A program made the translations under genes and the position numbers. Shown piece by piece: positions 1 through 5,060 of a stretch of 5,060 bases of DNA. Where the stretch lies: contig JAGNPF010000143.1 in assembly GCA_017989775.1 (NCBI GenBank), positions 1 to 5,060 of the forward strand, given 5' to 3'. Each line of letters opens with the position of its first letter. The first letter of the stretch is position 1. The stretch comes from Flavobacterium sp. (GTDB taxonomy: Bacteria > Bacteroidota > Bacteroidia > Flavobacteriales > Flavobacteriaceae). Below the pieces are notes generated by a model. The model searched no databases. It was not told the origin of the DNA and was given only the letters and a program-made list of their open reading frames with translations.

Positions 1-303
1 GACAGAAAAATTGCACTATTTGCCTTGGCAGCCATACACACTCAATTGGTCATAGGATTTATTGTTTATTTTGTTTCTCCATTGGGGTTTCCAGTATTGG
101 GTCAAATGAAAGATGCAGCACTGAGACTAACTTCGTTGGAACATCCGCTTGTCAACATTATTGGTATCGTCTTGATTACCATGGGTTGGTCGAAACACAA
201 AAAACTTGCCGAGAGTGAATCAAAATTCAAAACATTCTCCATTTATTATGGTTTGGGGTTGGTACTCATCTTGAGTAGAATTCCTTGGAATTTGTGGTTT
301 TAA
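1..303 (+). CDS. Small multi-pass membrane protein, C-terminal part (cytochrome b-like family of Flavobacteriia)
   Basis: The frame is open from the first base, so the gene starts upstream of the window; the TTG at 25 is unlikely to be the true start. The 100 visible residues contain three hydrophobic segments, at about residues 4-25, 48-63 and 80-93. Between them lie a short loop and a basic/acidic stretch (KHKKLAESESKFK). Histidines sit at visible positions 13, 48 (LEHP) and 66. The pattern, including the ending LILSRIPWNLWF, resembles a family of roughly 140-150-residue four-helix proteins in flavobacteria that databases often label 'cytochrome B' or hypothetical; this is recalled, not searched. 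If so, about 40 N-terminal residues with the first helix are missing here. Heme binding cannot be shown from this fragment. A strong terminator follows 10 bases after the stop, so this is the last gene of its transcript. Confidence 0.75.
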   Translation, partial: DRKIALFALAAIHTQLVIGFIVYFVSPLGFPVLGQMKDAALRLTSLEHPLVNIIGIVLITMGWSKHKKLAESESKFKTFSIYYGLGLVLILSRIPWNLWF

Positions 304-312
304 AAAAAAGAT

Positions 313-340
313 AAAAAAGTCCTGAAAAGGACTTTTTTTT
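313..340 (+). terminator. Rho-independent terminator
   Basis: A perfect 11-bp stem (313-323 pairing with 328-338, core AGTCCT/AGGACT) closes on a GAAA tetraloop and runs into an uninterrupted tract of eight T (333-340). It lies 10 bases after the stop of the membrane protein gene and ends transcription of that unit. Because the left arm starts with six A, it could also work for minus-strand transcripts, but no minus-strand gene reads into it from nearby. Confidence 0.9.
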
Positions 341-387
341 ACCTAGGTATGGTTTTTGCCAGATGGAGTTCAACTAAAAAATTACAA

Positions 388-945
388 ATGGAATCGAAAA
401 TTCACGAGACGAATGCCGGAAAACTGGCGAAGCAATACCGAAAAAGCAATTTTAAAATTGTGGGTAAAAAATCAGTGTTGTTTTTTCTTTTGATTGCTTT
501 TGGTGCTTTTGCAAGCAGCCAAACCTTGATTACCGACAAACAAAAGACATCGGTACAAAAAGACACTGTCAAAAAAAGTAAAACATTGGTTGAGCAACAA
601 GAAACGATTTTCGACAGCTTGCTTATTGAAACTGGAAATTTCAAATTTTACAAAAAATCAGTCCACGCTTCCTATTATGCCGACAAGTTTCACGGAAGAA
701 AAACGGCAAGCGGGAAACGATACGACAAAAACAAATATACTGCTGCGCATAAAAAACTGCCCTTTGGGACCAAAGTAAAAATCACCAATTCTGCCAATGG
801 GAAATCCGTAATTGTGGAAGTCATCGATAGAGGGCCTTTTGTGAGATCGAGGGAAATTGACCTTTCCAATCGTGCTTTTATGGATATTGCCAACAATAAA
901 TCTTCGGGCTCTATGATAGTAACCATAGAGATTCTTCAAAAATAA
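388..945 (+). CDS. Septal ring lytic transglycosylase RlpA-family protein (double-psi beta-barrel), exported, not a lipoprotein
   Basis: The 185-residue product has a basic N-terminus and a hydrophobic core at residues 29-42 (SVLFFLLIAFGAFA) followed by SSQ, which is a signal peptide. No lipobox cysteine is present, unlike classical rare lipoprotein A. After a Lys/Thr-rich linker, residues about 90-183 form the RlpA double-psi beta-barrel domain: ASYYADKFHGRKTASG, TAAHKKLPFGTKVKITN, DRGPF and REIDLS. In Pseudomonas RlpA this fold cleaves naked glycan strands of septal peptidoglycan. By alignment from memory to P. aeruginosa E120, D123, H131 and D157, this protein has K110, D113, H121 and D147, so one conserved acidic residue is lysine. 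There is no SPOR domain. The ATG at 388 is preferred over the in-frame ATG at 349, which lies only nine bases after a terminator T-run and adds an unlikely leader. The n-region is still long (28 residues), so a later start such as GTG at 460 is possible. Confidence 0.88.
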   Translation: MESKIHETNAGKLAKQYRKSNFKIVGKKSVLFFLLIAFGAFASSQTLITDKQKTSVQKDTVKKSKTLVEQQETIFDSLLIETGNFKFYKKSVHASYYADKFHGRKTASGKRYDKNKYTAAHKKLPFGTKVKITNSANGKSVIVEVIDRGPFVRSREIDLSNRAFMDIANNKSSGSMIVTIEILQK

Positions 946-1413
946 TTACCAGTTTTTGTAAGGATTATTGCTCAAATACGAATTGTAATACCGAGGGTCA
1001 TTGGTCACTTCCTCGCCAAGCCAGCTTGGTTTTTCAAATGATTCGGTTTCCGATTGCAGTTCAATTTCGGCCATGATCAAGCCTTCATTTTCGCCATAAA
1101 ATTCGTCAATTTCAAAGACGTGATTCCCCTTTTTTACTTCAAAACGGGTTTTGTCGATAACGCCTTTTTCGCATAGTTTCAATAATGCCGTCGCTTCATC
1201 GACAGGGATTTCTTTTTCCCATTCAAAACGCGACAAGCCCGATTCGTTAGAGGCTCCTTTAATGGTCAGGAATCCTTTGTCTCCTTTTATGCGCACCCTG
1301 ACCGTTCGTTCGGGAACGGCGCTCAAATAGCCCTGCGCAATCCTGTTTTGGGCGAAAGCTTCTTTTTTGAAAGCATCCGAGGTCACGAGAAATTTTCTTT
1401 CTATTTCCAACAT
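946..1413 (-). CDS. CYTH domain protein (triphosphate tunnel metalloenzyme family)
   Basis: The 155-residue protein opens with MLEIERKF, which contains the ExExK signature (E3, E5, K7) of the CYTH family. These enzymes bind a triphosphate and divalent metal ions inside an eight-stranded tunnel. Further expected charged residues are visible: R37, R40 and R42 (RTVRVR), K52 (LTIKG), E64, E66 and E68 (RFEWEKE), R90, D103 (FEIDEF), and E116 and E118 (AEIEL). The ending WLGEEVTNDPRYYNSYL is typical of the short bacterial single-domain subgroup, whose characterised members hydrolyse inorganic triphosphate or other triphosphates; the substrate here is unknown. The protein is probably cytoplasmic. The start at 1413 places the signature at the N-terminus as in the family. 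An ATG at 1422 would add only MSN and is also possible, while the ATG at 1497 lies inside the upstream gene. The 25-base gap to the TPR gene, with no terminator, suggests co-transcription. Confidence 0.9.
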   Translation of the reverse strand: MLEIERKFLVTSDAFKKEAFAQNRIAQGYLSAVPERTVRVRIKGDKGFLTIKGASNESGLSRFEWEKEIPVDEATALLKLCEKGVIDKTRFEVKKGNHVFEIDEFYGENEGLIMAEIELQSETESFEKPSWLGEEVTNDPRYYNSYLSNNPYKNW

Positions 1414-1438
1414 GTTTGACATAAGGCTAATCGGCTTT

Positions 1439-2845
1439 TTATTGTTTGATGATTTTGAAGGTTTGTGGTGAATCTGTGTTGAAAATTTTAAGGACATAAA
1501 ATCCGGCGTTCAGTCTCGATACGTCAATACTGCCATCGGTGCTTTTTCCTCGCAAAACCGAGTTGGACTCGAAATCAAATAATTCATAATCAAAATTCTT
1601 GAAATCGTAGTTTTTGACCGTAATCAAGGTCGTGACAGGATTCGGGAAAACAAATGGTTTGGGTTTTTCGACAGCTATTTCAGGTTGAACGTTGTTGCAG
1701 GCGCTTTGCAATAAAGCATCGAGGTCGTTTTCATCATAAACCAAGGTGTAATCTAATGCTTTTGCTTTTTCGAATAATTCGCAGGCTTGATTGTATTTCT
1801 TTTGGTCGAGGTAAATGATGCCCAGATTTTTCATCGCATAGGAATTGTTTTTGTCTATGTTCAATGCTTCTTTCAGATCCTGAATTCCTTTTTCGGAATT
1901 GCCTAATTTGTGATATAATAAGCCTCGTGTAGTTTTTAAATCCCTGCCTCCATAATTGGATGAACGTTCTATTATGATTTTTTCTTTAAGGAAAGCGGCA
2001 TTAATATTTTCCATACCTTTTTCATATTCTCCAATATCGCTGTATAATTTGGCCAATGCCCATCTTGTATGACCGTGTTGGGGTTGTTCGGCAACAATTT
2101 TTTCCAAATAGTAACGTGCCAAATCAGTGGATTTTTTTTGTTGTAGATAATTGGCAAAATTATATAAAATCCGATTGTCTTTTGGTGCTACGGCCATCGC
2201 TTTTAGATAGTACTGATTGGTGTAGTTTTCCATTTCAAGACTTCCATAGATGTTGGCAATGAGGTCGTAAAGGCTGCTTTTGAATTTTTCCCTGTTTGCC
2301 TTTACGGATTCCGGAATTACCTTGGTGGTATCTTTGGCGTTTTTATTTATTATCCATTCCACCTTTTTTAAATCGTCAAGAGCCAATGTTTTATTTCCAA
2401 GACGGGCTCTCAGGTTGCCTCTTTTGAATAAATCGTTGATGTTTACAGGGTTGTAGTTGGTTTTTGCGTTCAATTCAGCAAGCAATTGAAGGTGCTTTTT
2501 GGCGTTTTCTTCGGTTTCCTTGTTGTTGAAAGGCAATTTGTGGTCAGTTCTGCTCAGCAATTTTCCGTGTGAAAAATTCCAGCTTACCAATTTTTCGCCC
2601 AAGCTGTTGTACTGGAAACAATTAGAGTTTCTTCGTCCTTTATCATCAAAATAAAAAACCTCGTTTAATTTCCCATTGTTATGATAGGTTTTCAGGCTGT
2701 CTGTGATTTTATCGGTTCCTTTCCAAACTTCAACAGATACCACTTTGTCTTTATAATAATGTCTGTGAACTTTATTGGTGTTGTCAGTGGTTTGACACCA
2801 TAACAATATCGGAAAAAGCAACAGGGCGTAAATTATTTTATACAT
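1439..2845 (-). CDS. Secreted TPR-repeat protein with T9SS type A C-terminal sorting domain
   Basis: The 468-residue product begins with a signal peptide (MYKIIYALLLFPILLWCQ), probably cleaved after Q18; W16 before C17 argues against a lipoprotein. Residues about 33-100 form a beta-rich segment with spaced Y/G motifs (KTYHNNGKL, YFDDKG, QYNSLGEKL) that resembles YwqK/MORN-like repeats. About six TPR helical pairs follow: 135-166, 189-222, 224-256, 258-289, 303-334 and 335-368, the last two being the clearest (ALNIDKNNSYAMKNLGIIYL, KYNQACELFEKAKAL). Residues 398-468 match the T9SS type A sorting domain: FVFPNP, then YELFDFES, a DVSRLNAGFYVLKI core and a final KIIKQ. This implies export through the Por/Spr/Gld machine to the surface or outside. 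Its partner and role are unknown; TPRs suggest protein binding. The ATG at 2845 is chosen because it starts the signal peptide; the frame's extension to 3052 runs antisense through dinB and is not real. Confidence 0.88.
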   Translation of the reverse strand: MYKIIYALLLFPILLWCQTTDNTNKVHRHYYKDKVVSVEVWKGTDKITDSLKTYHNNGKLNEVFYFDDKGRRNSNCFQYNSLGEKLVSWNFSHGKLLSRTDHKLPFNNKETEENAKKHLQLLAELNAKTNYNPVNINDLFKRGNLRARLGNKTLALDDLKKVEWIINKNAKDTTKVIPESVKANREKFKSSLYDLIANIYGSLEMENYTNQYYLKAMAVAPKDNRILYNFANYLQQKKSTDLARYYLEKIVAEQPQHGHTRWALAKLYSDIGEYEKGMENINAAFLKEKIIIERSSNYGGRDLKTTRGLLYHKLGNSEKGIQDLKEALNIDKNNSYAMKNLGIIYLDQKKYNQACELFEKAKALDYTLVYDENDLDALLQSACNNVQPEIAVEKPKPFVFPNPVTTLITVKNYDFKNFDYELFDFESNSVLRGKSTDGSIDVSRLNAGFYVLKIFNTDSPQTFKIIKQ

Positions 2846-2893
2846 GGTTTCTGGGTTAATCAAATGAATGAATGTGGAGACTTTAATTTTGGT

Positions 2894-2927
2894 TAAATGT
2901 AAGATATTTAAGCTAATACACGAACAA
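2894..2927 (-). promoter_or_regulatory. Tentative promoter of the TPR-CYTH operon
   Basis: On the minus strand TACATTTA (2901-2894) matches seven of eight positions of the Bacteroidota -7 box TAnnTTTG, with A in place of the final G. A TTG (2927-2925) lies 23 bases upstream, slightly far for the -33 element. A start near 2890 would give an untranslated leader of about 45 bases. This is a weak motif match in a short AT-rich divergent region, and other placements are possible. Confidence 0.3.
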
Positions 2928-2936
2928 TAATTTGCA

Positions 2937-2944
2937 TAAATTTG
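2937..2944 (+). promoter_or_regulatory. Likely -7 promoter box of dinB
   Basis: TAAATTTG is an exact match to the Bacteroidota -7 consensus TAnnTTTG. It lies only four bases before the first dinB ATG (2949), so the expected transcription start, a few bases after the box, falls at or next to that ATG. No good TTG -33 element is seen at the usual distance. Either the mRNA is leaderless from 2949 or translation begins at the second ATG (2958). Confidence 0.5.
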
Positions 2945-2948
2945 CGAT

Positions 2949-4031
2949 ATGCCAGAAATGAATCCCAATAGGAAAATCATACACATCGATATGGATGCTT
3001 TTTTTGCTTCGGTGGAGCAAATGGACAATCCAGCTTTGCGTGGAAAACCCATTGCCGTTGGCGGTGCCGAAAATCGGGGAGTGGTGGCTGCGGCAAGTTA
3101 TGAAGCCCGAAAATTTGGAGTTCGAAGTGCCATCAGCGGTGTTTTGGCCAAAAAAAATTGCCCCGATCTAATTTTTGTGCGACCTCGATTCGAACGTTAC
3201 AAAGAAATATCCAACAAAATTCACAAGATATTTCACGAATACACCGATTTGGTCGAGCCACTCTCGTTGGATGAAGCCTATCTCGATGTCACGAATAACA
3301 AGAAGGGAAATCCCAGTGCCACTTTGTTGGCCCAAGAAATTAGGATGCGGATTTTCAATGAAGTGGGTTTGACGGCTTCGGCTGGGATTTCGGTCAATAA
3401 ATTCGTGGCCAAAATTGCCAGTGATTACAACAAACCCAACGGCCAGAAAACGGTCAATCCGGATGAGGTCATTCCTTTTTTGGAAGCATTGCCCATCCGA
3501 AAATTTTATGGAGTGGGGAAAGTCACCACCGAAAAAATGTACCAATTGGGTATTTTCACGGGCTTGGAATTGAAAAGCAAATCCCTGGAATTCCTCGAAA
3601 AGCATTTTGGGAAATCCGGAAATTTCTATTACAACGTGGTACGGGGAATTCACGAAAGTGAAGTGAAATCCGATAGGATTACCAAATCGGTGGCAGCCGA
3701 GCACACTTTTGAAGTCAATCTTTCTTCCGAGATTTTTATGTTGGAACAGTTGGAAAAAATTGCCCATTCATTGGAAAAAAGGCTCAAAAAACATCGTGTT
3801 GCCGGAAAAACGGTGACCTTGAAAATCAAATACAGCGATTTTACGCAACAAACCCGCAGCAAGACTTTGCCGTATTTCATCTCCGACAAAGGATTGGTTC
3901 TGGAAACCGTCAAAGAACTTTTGTTTCAGGAACGAATGAAGGATTCCGTTCGATTGCTGGGGATTTCATTGAGCAATCTCAATACCGAAGAGAAAAAGAC
4001 GGTCGTCGTGCAGTTGAAATTTGATTTTTAA
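2949..4031 (+). CDS. dinB: DNA polymerase IV (Y-family translesion polymerase)
   Basis: The 360-residue protein is full length for DinB (E. coli 351). It copies past damaged template bases with low fidelity and has no proofreading domain. The palm and fingers show HIDMDAFFASVEQ with catalytic D14 and steric-gate F19, KPIAVGG, AASYEARKFGVRSAISG, and PLSLDEAYLDVT with catalytic D108 and E109. LTASAGISVNKFVAKIASD is followed by the thumb with a helix-hairpin-helix (IRKFYGVGKVTTEKMYQLGI, about 183-202). The little-finger domain covers about 245-355. The last six residues, QLKFDF, fit the beta-clamp-binding hexapeptide, as QLVLGL does at the E. coli DinB end, so the tail probably docks on the sliding clamp. 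No key residue is missing. A start at the ATG at 2958 would remove only MPE and leave all motifs intact. The gene is divergent from the TPR gene and stands alone. No LexA-type operator was recognised, so damage induction cannot be claimed. Confidence 0.97.
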   Translation: MPEMNPNRKIIHIDMDAFFASVEQMDNPALRGKPIAVGGAENRGVVAAASYEARKFGVRSAISGVLAKKNCPDLIFVRPRFERYKEISNKIHKIFHEYTDLVEPLSLDEAYLDVTNNKKGNPSATLLAQEIRMRIFNEVGLTASAGISVNKFVAKIASDYNKPNGQKTVNPDEVIPFLEALPIRKFYGVGKVTTEKMYQLGIFTGLELKSKSLEFLEKHFGKSGNFYYNVVRGIHESEVKSDRITKSVAAEHTFEVNLSSEIFMLEQLEKIAHSLEKRLKKHRVAGKTVTLKIKYSDFTQQTRSKTLPYFISDKGLVLETVKELLFQERMKDSVRLLGISLSNLNTEEKKTVVVQLKFDF

Positions 4032-4073
4032 CCAAAAAGGTTCTATAGGAACTGTTGTGAGCCATTTTTTTTC

Positions 4074-4187
4074 AACCATTTAGAGAATTAAGGTTCATTA
4101 AGTCATTTTTGCTTTTTTTTTGGATGAAATAATGATGTTTATTTCCGAACGATCTAAATCTTAATTTTCTTCATTTCCTTAATGGTT
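4074..4187. repeat. Long imperfect inverted repeat (possible dispersed flavobacterial intergenic repeat)
   Basis: The left arm (4074-4102) begins AACCATT and ends ATTAAG. The right arm (4160-4187) begins CTTAAT and ends AATGGTT. Aligning the left arm with the reverse complement of the right gives about 21 identities in 29 columns with one gap, including identical 7-base outer ends and 6-base inner ends. The spacer is 57 bases. The ATTAAG-rich arms recall short intergenic repeats seen in Flavobacterium genomes, but this is recollection only; copy number cannot be checked in one window. Confidence 0.5.
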
Positions 4188-4229
4188 TAATTATTTTGTC
4201 TTTCACACAAATGTCGGTAGAACCACAAA

Positions 4230-4257
4230 AAAAACCACGCCCGAAAGCGTGGTTTTT
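4230..4257 (-). terminator. Rho-independent terminator of the BI-1 family gene, possibly bidirectional
   Basis: An 11-bp perfect stem (4230-4240 with 4247-4257, core ACCACGC/GCGTGGT) encloses a six-base loop. Read on the minus strand it is followed by a run of eight T (complement of 4227-4234), 20 bases after the stop of the membrane protein gene. On the plus strand five T follow the GC core, so it may also stop dinB transcripts arriving from the left. Confidence 0.88.
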
Positions 4258-4277
4258 AGAATATATTGGATTTTTAT

Positions 4278-5051
4278 TTAATTTCTGCTTGAAAGTTTGG
4301 AAAGCAATCTCAAGAACTCGATGTACAACCAAACCAAGGTAATCATCAAGCCCATGGCGCCAAACCATTCCATATATTTGGGCATTTTTTGTTGCACGCC
4401 TTTTTCGATACTGTCAAAGTCGAGGAACAAGTTTAATGCGGCAATCACGATCACGAAGACACTGATGCCGATACTCGTCAACGAATTGCCGTGATGAACC
4501 GGCACAAAGCTGGTAAACATCGAAAACAACCAAGAAATTAGGTAATAAGTGGCAATGGCAAGTGTGGCTGCAACAACAACCGATTTGAACTGTTCCGTTA
4601 CTTGAACAATCTTGAATTTGTACAAGCCCAAACAAACGACGAATGTCACGAATGTCGCGCCAACGGCCTGGATCACGATTCCTGGATATTTGGCTTCAAA
4701 AATGGCCGAAACTCCTCCTATGAACAAGCCTTCGAACAAAGCGTATCCCGGAGCCAAAACAGGTGAATATTGCGGTTTGAAAGCAGCAATCACAACTAAA
4801 ATCAATCCCAATATTGCTCCGCCAATAGTAGGTAACATCGGATTCATTCCGTTGAAAGCCATCCACCAAACCACGATGGCTGATGCTGTAAGCAATAGAA
4901 ACAAGATTAAAGTTTTGTTGATTGTCCCGGACAAAGTCATATCCTGGTTGTAATCGATAAGGGTGGCTTGATGCACCCTGCTGTCGGTAGAGGCCGATGT
5001 GGCCGTAAAAGATTTATTGGATAAAAACGGATTTTTCGATTCGAAAGCCAT
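4278..5051 (-). CDS. Bax inhibitor-1/YccA family membrane protein
   Basis: The 257-residue protein has a polar, Ser/Thr-rich N-terminus of about 45 residues and then seven hydrophobic segments at roughly 47-66, 75-91, 101-119, 124-146, 157-180, 191-212 and 226-248. The last helix is followed by a short basic tail (LSKLSSRN). Family-typical signatures are PGYALFEGLFIGGVSAIFE after helix 2, NLFLDFDSIEKG after helix 6 (D211 and D213), and PKYMEWFGAMGLMITLVWLY in helix 7. Bacterial members such as B. subtilis YetJ are pH-sensitive calcium-leak channels with an aspartate pair as sensor; whether this protein leaks calcium is inferred only from family membership. It belongs to the longer YccA-like bacterial subgroup rather than the FtsH-linked E. 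coli proteins specifically. The ATG at 5051 gives the usual length. The promoter lies outside the window, and a strong terminator follows the stop. Confidence 0.93.
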   Translation of the reverse strand: MAFESKNPFLSNKSFTATSASTDSRVHQATLIDYNQDMTLSGTINKTLILFLLLTASAIVVWWMAFNGMNPMLPTIGGAILGLILVVIAAFKPQYSPVLAPGYALFEGLFIGGVSAIFEAKYPGIVIQAVGATFVTFVVCLGLYKFKIVQVTEQFKSVVVAATLAIATYYLISWLFSMFTSFVPVHHGNSLTSIGISVFVIVIAALNLFLDFDSIEKGVQQKMPKYMEWFGAMGLMITLVWLYIEFLRLLSKLSSRN

Positions 5052-5060
5052 AGTGTTAAA

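Larger units (their letters stand above)
4032..4277. other. Intergenic region between convergent dinB and the BI-1 gene
   Basis: This very AT-rich 246-base stretch carries no credible ORF. It contains a small weak hairpin right after dinB (GTTCTATAGGAAC, 4050-4062), T-tracts at about 4065-4072 and 4112-4121, a long imperfect inverted repeat (4074-4187) and the terminator hairpin of the opposite gene (4230-4257). No strong dedicated terminator for dinB is seen before 4230, so dinB transcripts may end at that shared hairpin. Confidence 0.7.

Noticed and set aside
349..387. ATG at 349 as start of the RlpA-like gene
   Set aside because: It lies nine bases after a terminator T-run with no space for a promoter and leader, and it adds a non-signal-like sequence. 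ATG 388 is more plausible, although not proven.
1423..1497. Extension of the CYTH protein to the ATG at 1497
   Set aside because: This would overlap the end of the TPR gene by about 59 bases and put 28 low-complexity residues before the ExExK motif, which is N-terminal in the family.
2862..2874. Tandem ATGA repeats in the TPR leader
   Set aside because: Three short units are expected by chance in AT-rich DNA, and nothing else marks the site.
2846..2948. LexA or SOS-type operator between the TPR gene and dinB
   Set aside because: No convincing palindromic operator could be seen, and SOS boxes are not well defined for this group.
2846..3052. N-terminal extension of the TPR protein up to an ATG at 3052
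   Set aside because: It runs antisense through the dinB start and the divergent promoter region. A proper signal peptide begins at the ATG at 2845.
3168..3767. 199-codon open frame antisense to dinB
   Set aside because: It is a shadow of the dinB coding sequence. The predicted protein has no recognisable motif, and dinB itself is unambiguous.
4050..4062. GTTCTATAGGAAC as a dinB terminator
   Set aside because: The stem is at most five pairs including a wobble and is not directly followed by a T-run, so it is too weak to call.
4612..4953. 113-codon plus-strand frame inside the BI-1 gene
   Set aside because: It lies antisense to a clearly conserved membrane protein and has no own promoter or family resemblance.

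Overview
The window looks like an ordinary chromosomal stretch from a member of the Bacteroidota, most likely a Flavobacterium-type organism. The reasons are AT-rich DNA, start codons without clear Shine-Dalgarno sequences, a TAnnTTTG-type promoter box in front of dinB, a secreted protein ending in a type IX secretion (T9SS) sorting domain, and close resemblance of several proteins to flavobacterial families. No species can be named from the sequence alone.

Layout, left to right. (1) Bases 1-303 hold the C-terminal 100 residues of a small membrane protein cut by the window edge, followed by a strong intrinsic terminator (313-340). (2) An exported RlpA-like double-psi beta-barrel protein (388-945, +) ends exactly where the convergent gene ends, with no base between the two stop codons. 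(3) A two-gene minus-strand unit follows. It is transcribed from about 2895 leftward and encodes a TPR protein with a T9SS tail (1439-2845) and a CYTH-domain protein (946-1413). (4) A 103-bp divergent promoter region separates this unit from dinB (2949-4031, +), which encodes the Y-family DNA polymerase IV. (5) A 246-bp intergenic region carries a long imperfect inverted repeat (4074-4187) and the terminator hairpin (4230-4257) of the last gene. (6) A complete Bax-inhibitor-1/YccA-family seven-helix membrane protein gene (4278-5051, -) ends the window.

The genes do not form one pathway. They are a cell-wall/envelope factor, a phosphohydrolase-type CYTH protein, a secreted repeat protein, a translesion polymerase and an ion-leak-type membrane protein. 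I see no mobile element, CRISPR array, tRNA or rRNA, and no convincing new multi-gene system. The points most worth a second look are a Glu-to-Lys change at a conserved active-site position of the RlpA domain, a dinB promoter box so close to the start codon that the mRNA may be leaderless, the dispersed-repeat-like inverted repeat after dinB, and the abutting convergent stop codons.
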